DNA of 64,000 nucleotides from Linanthus parryae (Eukaryota; Streptophyta; Magnoliopsida; Ericales; Polemoniaceae), in assembly GCA_023055425.1 (NCBI GenBank), contig JALGPY010000002.1, positions 46,238,821 to 46,302,820 of the forward strand, written 5' to 3'. Position numbers and translations under genes: made by a program. Under the pieces are notes generated by a model. That model searched no databases. It was given only the letters and a program-made list of their open reading frames with translations, and was not told where the DNA came from. Of this stretch, positions 23,554 to 36,198 are shown piece after piece (position 1 is the first letter of the stretch; each line of letters begins with the position of its first letter).

Positions 23554-23922
23554 ATGTCGGTGGATCCAAGTTTTTCATTGGCTAGTAGTGACAATGAAAC
23601 AGTGGATTTGGATGAACACAGTGAGAACGTTTCTCTTGCGAATAAGAAAAGGAAGTTAACTCCGGTGCATGTACCCAGTAAAATTGTAATAGGACCCCTT
23701 GCAGAAAAGACACGAAAAAGGAAGTTAACTTCAGTGGTATGGAAACACTTTGAAAGATTTAAAGGGCCCGACGAAAAACTAGTAGCTAAGTGCAAACATT
23801 GTCTTAAGGAGTTCGCCGGAGGGAGTAATTGTGGGACGAGTAGCTTAAATAAACATTTGAAAGGAAGTGTTGTCGATGAGTCGCGGGCTTCTTTGTTGCA
23901 GATATTGTTCAAGCCCTTGTGA
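23554..23922 (+). pseudogene. hAT transposase N-terminal fragment (BED zinc finger)
   Basis: A 122-codon frame. Residues 1-60 are acidic then basic (KKRKLTP and RKRKLTS, nuclear-localisation-like). Residues about 62-105 form a BED-type finger: SVVWKHFERF, then C-KH-C-LKEF and a distal H within LNKHLKG. The usual DNA-binding arrangement C-X2-C-Xn-H-X3-5-H/C is partly visible; the last ligand is not clear. No catalytic RNase-H-like core or dimerisation domain follows in any frame to 26,370. A TAG or TGA could be spliced around, but I see no continuing coding sequence. Most likely a remnant of an internally deleted hAT element. Confidence 0.65.
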
Positions 23923-24135
23923 CTCTTCAGGATTGGGTGGGGACAAACTAGGAACTAGGTAAGAACAGTCGTGGTGCTTTCATTTGTATCTTCTTTATCT
24001 TTATTCTTTTTGGGAATATTTTGTGTCTACACACACCCTATGGTTGGAATTCTGACTTTTTCTGTGGCTGGTGACAGGCTGAGAAAGCTAAGGAGGAGGA
24101 ACTCATGTTCAGTATCTGAGCAGGTGACTTCCTCC

Positions 24136-24138
<3 letters not shown>

Positions 24139-24175
<37 letters not shown>
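24139..24175. repeat. CT dinucleotide microsatellite
   Basis: About eighteen uninterrupted CT units within the hAT-derived region. Confidence 0.9.
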
Positions 24176-24179
<4 letters not shown>

Positions 24180-25890
24180 TTTCTATGTGTGGTTTTGATT
24201 TGGGATCCAAAGGATAAACTTTCTTTAGCTTAATATGTAATGTAATTTATTCACCTGAACACAAGAACACATACTGTGATTGCCCATTGATTGGTATGTC
24301 CAGATGTGATGTGATTTATTCACCTGAACATAACTTTTTCATTTTTTTAGTTTTTCTGATTCATATCAGCGTTGGTAAATTCTGAGAGACATTCCACTTC
24401 CTGTAAAAAAAAAAAAATGGGATTCATTCTTTCTGATGCATAGATTTATTGTTTCACTGATTTGTGTTTTTACTGGAAATTTCCTTAAACCCAGGGTGAT
24501 TTGGTAGTAATCAACTAATTTCAACTTCAAAGAAGGTCCTCAGTTTTTGCATTGATATAGTAAGAATGAAGCTCGGTTATCCAATTTGGTTTATCAAAAA
24601 CCATAGGGGACTACCACCCAGAAAAGAGGGACAAACAAGGGGTCATATCAGTTCATTAAGGGAACCTTAGAATCGCACCAATACAAGTTGAAATGAGGCA
24701 AACACCATTTTAGGTTCTTCTTTCATGCCCTCACTCTGCCTATATCACTTGAAACGCGTATTGTCTCGGTCTTGGGAAGTTGGGATAGGATGTGTATAAC
24801 CCCCAAAATGATCTGAAGTTCATTGCATAGCACCGTAGTAGCCTAGTGTTTTGCCAAGAGGAAGTGTGACGATTAAACATGGTAAGTGGAATATCATTAA
24901 AGTCAACTTGTGTACAAGATTACAGTGAGGTTAAAAAGTCGATTTGTCCATTGGAGTGTACACCTGTTTAGTTGTTATCTCCTTCAAATTGCTAATGGGT
25001 GAGATGCCAAGTTTTTTGCAGAGGATATAGAAAAGTTTGTGTCATACACCAGCAAGGATCTACAGTATGTGTTCTTGTGTTTGGTTTGATGTTTCTGGGT
25101 TTTTTTCTTGAACTGAACTCTTTGGTGCTTGATGTAGTTGAGTTGTATAATTTTGATACTCTGATTTGATATTTCTGGGTTTTCTTGATTAGAGGTAAAA
25201 ATTGATTCTTGAACTGACATTTCGGTGCTTGATTCTGGATTTTATATATTCTGGGGATGTAGTTAATGCCTATTTTGCTGAAGAAATCCGCGACTGTTCT
25301 GAATGCGCCGGTGGGTCTCTAATAAGTTGCTGGATTACAAATGGCTAGTAACTTGGGTACATGGTCCTATCAGATCCTATAGATTAAAGTTCTTGCTTTT
25401 CATAAATCAAAAGCCTAGTTTTGAGTTTCTGACCTATCTCTGTCCTGGGATACTCATATGTAGTAGTAGTTAGCTGTGTATACAGGCACCTTGCTCCTTC
25501 TATAAGGGGCTTGTCAGTTCAGTACTCATTGAAATCATTGTTTCAATGAGCTGGGGACACCCATTGTTATTGCTTCTTTCTCTCTTAAAAAAGGAATTGA
25601 AATTGATCCTTTAAGTGATGATTCTGATGCTCTGGATTCGACTTTATGGTTCATGACATAGGAGGTTGTGTTTTGTGATGGGAGAGTCAAACTATTAGAC
25701 AATCTTGTTCTGCCATTTTGTAGTCGCTTAAAATTCTTTAAACCTGTTTGAAGTCGTGTGGTCACTGCTTTATTTATCTCTTCATTCTTTTTGTCAATGC
25801 TGATCTGGTTTATTGTTCATCTTCACAAGTTAATCTGGTATTGTGGGTCATGAGACTCATGACATTGTCAATGCTGGATTCAGGTCTTTT

Positions 25891-25985
25891 GGAGCATGCA
25901 GAAGCAGTGTGTCAATGCGAGTCGATGACTATGAACGAGGAGCATGCGAAGCAGCGTGTCAATGCGAGTCGATGACTATGAACGA
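25891..25985 (+). repeat. Two tandem 47-48-bp units
   Basis: GGAGCATGC-(A)GAAGCAG starts both units, and both end CGATGACTATGAACGA. 25,891-25,938 and 25,939-25,985 differ by one indel and one or two substitutions, so the duplication is recent. Confidence 0.88.
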
Positions 25986-26400
25986 TGTTTTAAGTATTTA
26001 TTGTTTTTTTTTAGGAAAAGTATTTATTGTTAATGTAACGGATTGTAAAACCTAAATATATTTAAGATTTTGTATTTATCGGTGCGACTTTAATGATTGT
26101 AATGGCAGATATATTGGTGAGACTTAAATGATTTCTGTAGAATTGTAGGAGCAGATTAGCAGGTGTGTTATTGTTAACTGAATAGAACAGGTTAATGGGT
26201 CTGAAAGGGGTAAAAAGTTCTGACCCGGCGGGTCTGGGTCCGGGTCTGGGTTTTCATATTCGGGTCCAATATAAACGGGTCGGTTCACGGTTCGGGTCAG
26301 GGTGAAACGGGTCCGGGTCGGGTCCATTTCGGGTCTACCCAGACCCGACCCATTGACAGGACTATGTATGTGATTCCCAATTACGATCATATGTTGTTTA

Positions 26401-29400
26401 TCTATATTATATATAAAAACAGAAAAGTGTTCAGGTTGCACAACAAAGCGACATGTATCAAATTATATTTGCTATGGTATTGACATGTGTTGTGCTTAAT
26501 TGGACTTCAACCAATAAAAAATTGTCCATGTAATTGCCATGTCATGTTTTAACTCCTAAGTAATTACATATTTATGTATTATTAATACAAATCATAACTC
26601 CTAAGTAATCATATTTATGTCTCAAAAAGTAATTCACAATCCATAAAAATAACTTATTCATTTCTTTATTTTCATAAATTTTGTTATTTTTCCGCGACAT
26701 TCATCGCTGATAAATCAAGTATTCCTTATTTCAAAACATTTTCTGCTGCCCCTTCTTTATTTACAAGCTCTTCAATTTCAATTTATCATACTTCAAATTA
26801 TTTCGTCCAATTTTCACATTGACAATAATCTATGTAATATTTTTTGCATTCTATGGTAATTATTATTCGGTGCAATTTTGATTAAAGATGATATGAAATT
26901 TGGAAAAACATGAAAAACTTATCATGTATTTAAAAAAAAATTGACGAAAAATAAAACAAGAATTGGCCATGTAAAAGTTGATCAATTCAATATTTGGCCA
27001 TGTAAGTACTATCATATATTTAAAAAAAGACACATGACCTAAAAATTGGCCATGTAATTGCCTCGTCATATTAGTGTCAAGCTTATATTTCCTATGCACT
27101 AACATGCGTTGTGCTTGTTTGAATCTCAACCAACAAAAAAAAAAAAAAAACTAATTCAACTTTCTACACCCATAAATTGTGTTGTTTTCCTTGGCATTCG
27201 TCGCTTATAAACGATATTTTCCTTATTTCAAAGTATTTTCCGCTATACTTTCTCTATTTGCAAGTTCTTCAATTTATATTTGTCATCCTTTAGATTAGTT
27301 TAATTTAAATTTTCCGCTTATATTAAATCAATGTTATGAAAATGTTCTATATTAATTATTATTTGGTAAAATTTTGTTTAAAATTTAATGTAGCTGGAAA
27401 AAAAAGAAAAACTACAATGTATTTCGAAAAACAATTGACGAAAAAAAACAAATTGCCATGTAAAATTGTACCAATTCATATATTGTCCATGTAAACACTG
27501 TCATAAATATAAAATAAAACATGACTGAAAAATTTGCCGTGTAATTACCCAGTCATGTTGCAACTCCAATGTAAATACAAATTTATATTTAATTCATGCA
27601 AATAATACCTTCCAATACAATGTTATGCAAATGTTGGACTGTTTAATTACTTATTAATGGCACAACTTTATAATTTGCTATGATATTGACATGTGTTGTG
27701 CTTATTTGAATTTCAACCAATAAAAATTACACATGTAATTGCCATGTCATGTTGTAATTCCTAAGTAATTACATATTTATATTATTAATACAAATCATAA
27801 CTTCTAAGTAATCATATTTATGTCTCAAAAACAATTCACAATCAATACAAAAAACTTATTTATTTTTCTATTTCATAAATTTTATTGTTTTTCCTTGACA
27901 TTCATCGCTGATAAATCAATTTTTATTATTTCAAAAATATTTCCTTCCACACCTTTCTCCATTTACAAGATCTTCAATTTTAATTCATTATACTTCAGAT
28001 TATTTCGTCCAATTTTCACATTGGCAATAATATGTAATGTTTTTTTGCATTCTGTAGTAATTATTATTTGGTGCAATTTTGATTAAAGTTGATATGAAAT
28101 TGGAAAACAAAGAAAAAATATAATGTATTTTAAAAAAATAATTGACGAAAATAAAACAAGAATTGGACATGTAAAAATTGATCAATTCATCGATTTTGCC
28201 ATGTAAGTACTATCATATATTTAAAAAAAGACATGACCAAAATTGGCCATGTAATTGCCTGTCATATTGGTGTCAAGCTTATATTCGCTATGCACTAACA
28301 TGTGTTGTGCTTATTTGGATTTCAACCAACAATAAAGAAAAACTATGTCAACTTTCTACACACATAAACTGTGTTGTTTTTCCTTGATATTCGTCGCTTA
28401 TAAACGATTTTTTCCTTATTTCAAAGCAATTTCCGCTACCCCTCCTCTATTTGCAAGTTCTTCAATTTAAATTTGTCATTCTACAGATTAGTTCAATTTA
28501 AATTTTCAACTCACATTAATTCAATATTATGAAAATGTTCTATATTAATTATTATTTGGTAAAATTTTGATTTAAATTTAAATGAAGCTGGAAAAAAATA
28601 AGAAAAACTACCATGTATTTAAAAGAAAAATTGACAAAAAAATTGGCAATGTAAAAATTGACCAATCCATATATTGTCCATGTAAGAACTATCATAGATT
28701 TTAAAAAATATGACTAAAAAATTGGCCGTGTTGCAACTCTTAAGTTATTAAAAATTTATATTTAATTAATGCAAATAATACCTACTGGTAAAATATTATG
28801 CAAATATTAGACTGTTTTTATGCTTTTAATGCCACGGCTTTATTTTGAAATTATAAAATTAGGAACATCCATCATATCTCCCAAAAAATAAGTGAAATAT
28901 AATAAGAATAACTAAGTCTTCTTGCTATTCCATAAACAGTGTTATTTTTTTCCTTCACATTCATAACTGATCAATCGTCTTTTTCTTTATTCCAAAGCAT
29001 CTTTTTGTCACCCTTCTCTATTTCGAAGTTCTTCGGTTTAAATTCGTTAGACTTCAAATTTGTTCATTCATTTTTTACTTTTCCAAAAAAAAAATTATGC
29101 AATAATTTTTGTATTCTATAGTATTTATCGTTTTGTGATTTTTTTTAAAATTAATATGTACTAAAAAAATCAAGAAAACATATCATATATTTTAAAAAAT
29201 AATTGAAGAAGATAAAAACTAGAAATATAACACCAACATTTAATACATAAAATATGTTGGTTTTTCTGCACATTTTCCCTTTATTAATCAATCTTTTCAT
29301 TCCTTCAATTCATGTTTTTTTTTTGAGGAAATCAATTCATGTTTTCACTCCCCCTTATAATTTTCAAGCTCTTCTTTTTATATCTATCAAAATTCATATT

Positions 29401-30135
29401 AATACCTCCATTATTTATTTTTATAAATATTTTTTAATGTATATACTATTTTCTATATTGTTTGGTAATTTTGATTTGATAGATTTTTTATTAAAATTAA
29501 TCTAAGAAGACAAGAAAGGCTATCATATCTTTGAATAATAACAGCGGTAACAAAAAGATGAAAACTTATTTGTATTTTTTCCCATAACTGATGCAGTTTT
29601 TCCTCCACTATGTCCCCTTATCAATTGAGGTTTCCCCTTCTCCATTTGCAAGATCTTCAACTTATATATTGTAACATATCGTATTTGTACTTTCATTATT
29701 TACTTTATTGATTTTTCTTTTAATCTATGAACTATTTTATGTATTCTTTAGTAATTACTATTTGATGTAATTTTGATTAAAGTTATATGAATTTGTAGAA
29801 ACGGGAAAATGTATAATTTCTATTAAACAATATTTGATAGTAAGAAAACAAGAAAAACAATTTCAGCTTTCAATTCCGTATATTATGTTATTTTCCTCCA
29901 CATTCGTCCTTGATCATAAATGTTAATTTAACTAAGATTAAAATCTGATATGGAAAGTCTTTCATTCGAAACTAAAAAACATTAAGACACATTAAATATC
30001 CATTTGATTTTAAGTAAATTTTACTATGTCTACCATCCCTTGGTTAAAGAATCTATACATAGGTTGTTAGAATATTTAAATTTTAAAATTTGAATATAAT
30101 ACAAATTCCGGCGTAAAGCGCGGGGTATCGCCTAG
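26401..30135 (+). mobile_element. Non-autonomous Helitron composed largely of tandem repeats
   Basis: The element starts TCTATATTATATATAAAAAC right after an A (26,400). It ends with a GC-rich stem CCGGCGTAAAGCGCGG, a ten-base spacer and CTAG, followed by a T (30,136). These are the defining Helitron termini and A|T insertion. The body is more than 75 percent A+T by appearance and codes for nothing recognisable. The ends are of the same general type as the two minus-strand Helitrons at 4,674 and 57,329. Confidence 0.85.
26450..28860 (+). repeat. Higher-order tandem repeat inside the Helitron: two about 1.2-kb units, each of two about 600-bp halves
   Basis: The landmark ACATGTGTTGTGCTT with CTTCAACCAA-type sequence recurs near 26,486, 27,106, 27,692 and 28,301. 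Units 1 and 3 share GGTATTGACATGTG; units 2 and 4 share GCACTAACATG and TCAAGCTTATATT. The order is therefore A-B-A'-B'. Diverged partial units continue near 28,935, 29,255, 29,580 and 29,880, each marked by a GTTATTTTCCTCCACATTC-like phrase. Confidence 0.8.
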
Positions 30136-30752
30136 TTTATTTAAATGAACATGAATTTCATTCTTGTGAGCATAATCTTATTTTAACTCTCACTTGGTAC
30201 TAGAAAGGTGTTTCGTGAAATATTCAAGGAAATACATTCTTTTTTGTTCGACCACTACAAGTTTGTGGATTAATTTACTGACTATTTGATTTCAAAATAG
30301 AAAGTCTTTTGGAGAATAAGAATTTTCAAACATTTGCTCAATTTGCTTTGACCACTACTTTGTAAAGTAAAGTAGTGGCTAAAGATGTATTTTTAGTCAA
30401 TACTGTTGAGGAGCCATGGCCATGAGAATCGAGGAAAAATAGGATTTGTATACCATTTTCAAGGGTTTATGAACGGTACCATTGAACTTGAATGATTTCT
30501 TTTGGCAAATGTTGAGTACCTGAGAGGTAAAGAGTAATTTGGAGTAGTGGTCTCATGAGTACTATGAGTAGTTCATTTTTAACTATGAAAGGTGATTCAT
30601 TTTTATTGCTTTAGAAGAATCGATAGAAACTGAAAACAATGATCTCGCATGTACGTACATTGACACTTGGCATATATGCATGAATTGATAAAAGTTATTC
30701 TGTCACGGGGGCTGATTTTAGTTTGGGGCAGAATTTGCTGGACTCCTCCACA
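30136..30752. other. Stretch without a recognisable gene, possible host sequence
   Basis: It lies between a Helitron 3' end and the CCTCT target duplication of a large LTR element. Before those insertions its right edge (ending CCACACCTCT) would have continued at 53,840. No coding or RNA feature is visible. Confidence 0.4.
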
Positions 30753-31614
30753 CCTCTTGTTGGAGAATTATTCGTCGACCTGAATCTCCGCCGCAACGGA
30801 AGCAAAAACAACGCGACACGATCACACACTCAACACACGCAATTTAGGAGAATGAAAAACGATAACATAAAAATTTAACGTGGTTCGGCAAATCCGACTA
30901 TGTCCACGGGAAAGGAGAATTTCACTATATCAACGAGGGAATACATCGTAGGGGAGAGACAGCTCAATCCGTGGACAACGTCAACACGGTACTCTCTTCC
31001 TCATGACCTACAACCATGAAACCCTAACCTCTCACTTTCGCTCAAAGATATCTCACCATATTCTCTCTCACCACTCGTCTCCTCAATTAGAACTATTGTA
31101 GAGCTACCTATAAATATGCCACACCGACTTGCTCTCCCACTACAACAAATATGACATTTGTTGATAGTTTTTTTGTTGACAGATGGTTTTATGTAGCTAG
31201 TTACGCGATTAATCAACAATATTTTTGTTTGTCGATGCATATGATTTTTTTTGTCGACCTTTTGGTTTTTATTTAATTTTACCCAAAAATTTAGTCAATG
31301 ATCGTGACTATTTATTTAAGTTTGACAATTAATTACATGGTGACATACCCAATTGTCAACTCCTGCAAAAAAAGTGAAAAAATAAATTAGAGGGTAAAAA
31401 ATTGGTGGTTCCTGCACTCCCAAATTGTAAGGAGGGAATAAAAATTAATTCGCCACTAACACACGTTTGTGAGAAGACTCATACGGACTCTCACACTCAT
31501 AGACTTTCTCAATTCTCAAACCCTCTGCGTTTATCTCTCCGTCAATCGCTGTCCACCTTGTTCGTCACTTCTCTCTCCGGCAACTCAAATTCGACGACCA
31601 CGACGACGACGACC

Positions 31615-31828
31615 ATGGCTTCTCTCCGTCAATCGCTGTCCACTTTGCTTCATCACTCCCTCTCCATCATCACCCTATTAGCCATCTCCGCCATCCTCTA
31701 CGCTACACCTCTCTCTCTCATCTTCGAAGCCCTCTCCATCATCACCCTATTAGCCCTCTCCCTCTCATCACCCTGTTCGTCGAGATCTCCGCCGAATCTT
31801 CAATTCCCCTCGCCCAATTTAAGACCCG
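31615..31828 (+). other. Exon-like segment in CACTA (hydrophobic N-terminal peptide)
   Basis: The ATG in GACCATGGCT context opens a frame reading MASLRQSLSTLLHHSLSI and then two Leu/Ile-rich hydrophobic stretches, ending at a good donor (CCCG|GTAAGC). The upstream 150 bp is CT-rich like a plant leader. The hydrophobic stretches are partly a duplication (CATCATCACCCTATTAGCC occurs twice). I do not recognise the protein. It could be a captured first exon with a signal or membrane anchor, or chance. Confidence 0.4.
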
Positions 31829-32524
31829 GTAAGCATCACAAACCCTCGATTTCGTCTCGGTTTCCATCGAATTCAAGCTCTGGTAATTTTCATCAAATTT
31901 TTCAGACCGGGAGTTTCTTCGGGGATTCTGATTGGGGGTGTTACGTTGCCTGATGTTATGATCTCGAGGTTGATCCAGCTTTCTAGATCACTTTCATTAC
32001 CGGAAGTTGCAAGGTAATAACTGGTGCTTATTCTGTAAAATATTGTGTTGATCTGTTCATGTATCACTCTGGTCTGTTCACGTATACGATACCAAATCTA
32101 CGTGTGTATGATTGGAGTAGTTGGGGTTTCGGTTCGAATTGGAAACCAGAGAGGGGTATGGGTTTTAATCGTCGGATAAAATTGTCGGAATCCATGGTGG
32201 ATTTGGCTGTTTCAAGAAGCAGATAGGTGGAAAGGAGGGGTTCTGGTTTACCCTTGTTGTGAAATTGAGCTTTATTTATCATGTCCCATGGTAGCTGTTT
32301 GCTCTTATTCCCAATTGTATGGTCTTTGATTCAACAATCCTCTATTGAGATCTTTGATGGTGTTGGATCTTCAGTTAACTCAGACATTTCTAGTAATAGT
32401 ACAAATTGCGTGGTTGGAAGCATCTAAGAGGTAAATAAATGAATATCCATGGGTGGTTGGTTGTTTTCTTGGGTGTTGCAGTAATCATTACATTTGAATG
32501 CATCTAGCTGGATGTGAAGGCTTA

Positions 32525-33316
32525 GGCCAACTCCAACGGTGTGCTTCGACGCGCCTGGAAGGTGGATTAGTGAATCCAACAGAGAGGGGGCGGTGGAGGA
32601 GGAGCCGCCTAATCACGCTAAACGGGCGCGGTGGCGGGTTCGGCGCGCACGCCCCTGCCCTGCCATTGGAGTTGTTGCTGTGGCGGAATCGTGGGGGAAG
32701 CGTCCATATATTGATTGATTTTCTTATTTTGGTAGTTATATCAAAATTTCAAAAATTAGAGAGATTGTAGGAGAAGATGAGAGATTGTAGGAGAAGATGG
32801 GGAAGAAGTTGGAGAAAATGTAGGGGTTGGGTTGTTCACTGCGCCGTTGATTTTGTTTAATTTATTTATTTATTATTATTTATTGTTTTTTTATGTTGAG
32901 TTGATAAGATTTGTTTATTGAGATAAGATTTGTTGTATATAGTAACAATCTTTTACAAGTTCATCATTTTATTTATTCACATCTTCTACTTTTTTCTTAT
33001 TTGATTGGTTGAGAAGATTTGTAATTTTTTTTAGGAACATAAAATTTGTAATTTTAGTAATTATCATATTAAAAAATAATTTAATTATTGCAGCTTAATA
33101 ATTATATATTAATAATAGAATATAAATAATTAATTAATTATAAAAAATATAAAATGATTATGTAATTGAAGTAGTTGAATAAAATAATAAATAATATTAG
33201 GTGGAGGGGGTGGGGGAGACCTCCACTGTTGGAGGGTAAATGGTAATTTTGTGAATATTAAGAAATTAAACATTGATGTCAGGGGGTGGGGGAGACCTCC
33301 ACCATTGGAGTTGGTC
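32525..33316. mobile_element. PIF/Harbinger-like non-autonomous element nested in CACTA
   Basis: The ends are GGCCAACTCCAACGGTG and CACCATTGGAGTTGGTC, complementary with one or two mismatches. TTA flanks both sides (32,522-32,524 and 33,317-33,319), the usual 3-bp Harbinger duplication. GGGTGGGGGAGACCTCCAC occurs twice near the right end (about 33,208 and 33,284). No transposase is present. Confidence 0.78.
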
Positions 33317-33819
33317 TTATGGCTCCAATTGTATGGTTATTATTCAATCTACATGCAAAATGTAAGTTAGTTGATTCTTTATTAATAATCCAAGTGGCCA
33401 TGTGGGTGTGTTCAATTTGGTTATGGTTATTATTTATTCTCCGTTGCAATAGATGCATCTGATGATCTCTCAAAGAGACAAGTGCTTTATTTGGTTATGG
33501 TTGTTATTGGGAAGAATCATATGTTGGTTCTGAATGATTTGGATAACACATCAATATAAGAAATCACTTAATTAATACTAAGATTAATTAGTTGGGTACA
33601 TTAAGGTTAGGATTTCAACTCCGATTCACATTCATAGACTTGGGTCATTCTGAAATCATCCAACGTAGAATGTAACAGTTCAGACATAGCGTTCTTTGGA
33701 TACATTTTTAAGAAAATTCACTGAGTATAGCTACCTGAGAAACTTCTGAAGTGCATGGGTATAATATGTATTTTGGATCAATGGAGGGGGTGGGTGGGGG
33801 TGTACTTCCCAATTTCCTT

Positions 33820-34035
33820 AACCATGCCTCTGTACACACCTGTGGAGCAAAGCTTTCTTTTGTTTCTTGTTGGAAGATTTGCTGGAATCAACGACTAGGG
33901 AGATTTGTCCAATTCAAGTTATCATGTGAAATCATACCACAAAACGCATGCCCATTTGATGTCTCTTGGTGCCCACTTTTTGATGGGAAGCCAACTAAAA
34001 AATTGAAGAAATCTGAAATGTTCAGCAGAGGACAG
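33820..34035 (+). other. Exon-like segment in CACTA, unknown protein
   Basis: An open stretch whose frame reads CWKICWNQRLGRFVQF, then SCEIIPQNACPFDVSWCP, then DGKPTKKLKKSEMFSRGQ, ending at a canonical donor (GACAG|GTTAGT). The upstream acceptor is not certain. The composition (Cys, Trp, basic C-terminus) looks protein-like. I do not recognise a family. Confidence 0.35.
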
Positions 34036-36084
34036 GTTAGTTCATTAACTTTTCAGGGGTTTCTTTGTTCTTTAATAATTAAGTTATCTAATACCGCATG
34101 TTGTACTATCTTTTCGTGTACGGAATTTTATGTTTGCTTTGTGCTTGTCTCACCACTCTGTCAGTTCTGTCTTCTGAGTTAAATTATGCATCGCCATTGT
34201 TGGGCTGCACTCTGAACCCGATTACTTGCATTGTTCAGTCAATCCTGCCTATGCACTTCTGAGAAGGTTCATGTCTTTTGGTTTCACATAAATGTTTTTG
34301 CTGTTTCTTTTGAGATACCAGTGAAATGATATCGTAGAATCTATTTAATTTGGCTCCATGTGTTCGAACATGAGTGTTCCTGGTATCGGTCCTGTATAAG
34401 TAATCATAAAAAGTGTGGATATTAGGAATAAACCTCGTGTACTGTGGGCCCTTGGATGCACCAATTAGGAGCACACCACTCTCTAAAGTATAACCTTAAG
34501 GATATTCATCCATGGTGGTGTGAAATAATGAATTTTGATCATACTTGTACAAAAAGGCTCATACCCATGTATCGTTTATGTACCATCTGTTAGGATCATA
34601 AATTATACCTCTGTAATGGCTGGCACGTTACTAATAATGTATACGATTCCTTTTGTGTACGTAAGGATACAAGGGATTAACGGTCATCCAAGGTACAGCT
34701 GATGGATACTTAACGGTTGGTAAGCGTATCATTATATATTGTGGATAGGCATCCGGTTTCGTCACAATTGGTTGTTTCAGATACAGTTGACAAATATGTC
34801 ACAACTCACAAGGTATGTTTATCTTATCGTGGATATTATTGTAGGATACTAACAACTCTTTGGAAATTTGGTCAATAATGCATATCATGCTCTCTTCAGG
34901 TCTGTACTCACTTAAATCCCACCCTGCCTTGCCACAATTCTCTCTTACCCTAGCAAATCGCAAGCTGGGTCAAGCGTTCGAAACCATGGATATAATGTTC
35001 TGGAATGATGAATTTGGCGATGTGAAAAATAATGTACTATTCGGTTCAACTATTTCTTTAGGAGGTCAGATTGAAGTTAAGGGAAATTTTGGTGTGAAAT
35101 TTTGGACTTTTAGTCGTTGAACTTTTAATTTACTGAAAAAATTGGTGACAGAACTGTGAAAGGAGATGTCGTGTTTGGTTAGAAAAGTAGGTGTAGTGAG
35201 GTGACATGATAGTTTCGGTTCTTAGGGTTAATTACTAAAAAGTAACAAAAAGTGAGTGAATGTTGAGGCTTTGAGGATAGCATAGTCTTTAGAAAAAGAG
35301 GATCAAGTCCCACAGGCTGCCCTCCCCAAACTTTCTTTCCTCCTTTTTATACTTCATCAGCTAAAGTAAAGAAAAAGTCCTCACCAAACATGCCCTAAAT
35401 TCGTTAAAATTTGTGCATTGCCAGAGTTTTTGATTGAGAACACCATAGAATTTGGTCGTCGGATGGTTGTTCCAAAAACCATGATATCTAAAGAAGCATA
35501 CCCCGGTTGTATTGATATTGAGTTCCCTCGTGTATCATGCTCCACGCTCCAGTTCCAAAAACAAGTATGGTTAGTGTTCCAGCAACTGAGATCCCACTTC
35601 GGATGAGGAATATAAAAGAACGCTATCTAAGTTGAAAATGTTGCCATGTCAAGCGAATGAAACTACGGGGGCTGCACATGACATGTGTAAAAAACTCTCG
35701 AACTAGAACACTTTGATATGTTGTTTATCACCAATTCCTCAAGCAAGCTTTTAGAATTGGCCAAATGATATTCTATTGTGGTACTTAATGTCGTCAACAT
35801 CACTCAGTCTGCGGCACCTACAATTTTCATTTCATTGTTTCAGTAGTTATTCTATCAGAAAGAAGCTTAAAAGTCAATCAGGACCTTTCATTGTTTAATA
35901 AATACCTTCTACATCACCACCTTTCATTGTTTGATGCCTGATTGAAACATACGAACATCTATGTTGCCATGTCAATACTGATTTTGATGTTGCTCCCTGT
36001 CTTTTATGTTATCGTCTATCTGTACCAAAGGTGTGCGCCTTTCTAACCTTCAAGATTTTTCCATCTTATTTGTCGTATTTTCAG

Positions 36085-36198
36085 TCAACTGATAGTGTAT
36101 TTCTTGAAATGTGCAGAGAAATGAGAAAAAGGAACACAAATGTTAAAGCGGGTTTCAAAACTTGGGAGAAAACCGAAGCCATCATAGTTAGTGAAACT
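36085..36198 (+). other. Exon-like segment in CACTA, 38 codons
   Basis: It is preceded by a pyrimidine-rich acceptor (GTATTTTCAG|TC) and followed by a donor (ACT|GTAAGC). Its 114 bp are open and in phase, reading SVFLEMCREMRKRN and AGFKTWEKTEAIIVSET. The charged helical composition supports a genuine former exon, but I do not recognise the gene. Confidence 0.4.

Larger units (their letters stand above)
21490..26370 (+). mobile_element. hAT-derived element region with ACCCG/GGGTC-rich ends; boundaries uncertain
   Basis: The left part (21,500-21,610) is dense in ACCCGACCC and GGTTC/AACC motifs. The right part (26,215-26,360) is dense in CGGGTC and ends ...GACCCGACCCATTGACAGGACTA. Such clustered short subterminal repeats around a BED zinc-finger coding piece (23,554) fit a hAT element. 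I could not pair terminal inverted repeats or an 8-bp duplication, so the ends are approximate and it may be a deleted derivative. Confidence 0.5.

Noticed and set aside
26401..30135. CRISPR-like or satellite array
   Set aside because: Units are hundreds of bases long, diverged, and enclosed by Helitron termini in a plant genome; there are no short identical repeats with unique spacers.
30758..31137. TATA box of the outer LTR at TATAAATA (about 31,110)
   Set aside because: It lies on the plus strand whereas the primer site places the element on the minus strand; orientation conflicts, so no promoter is called.
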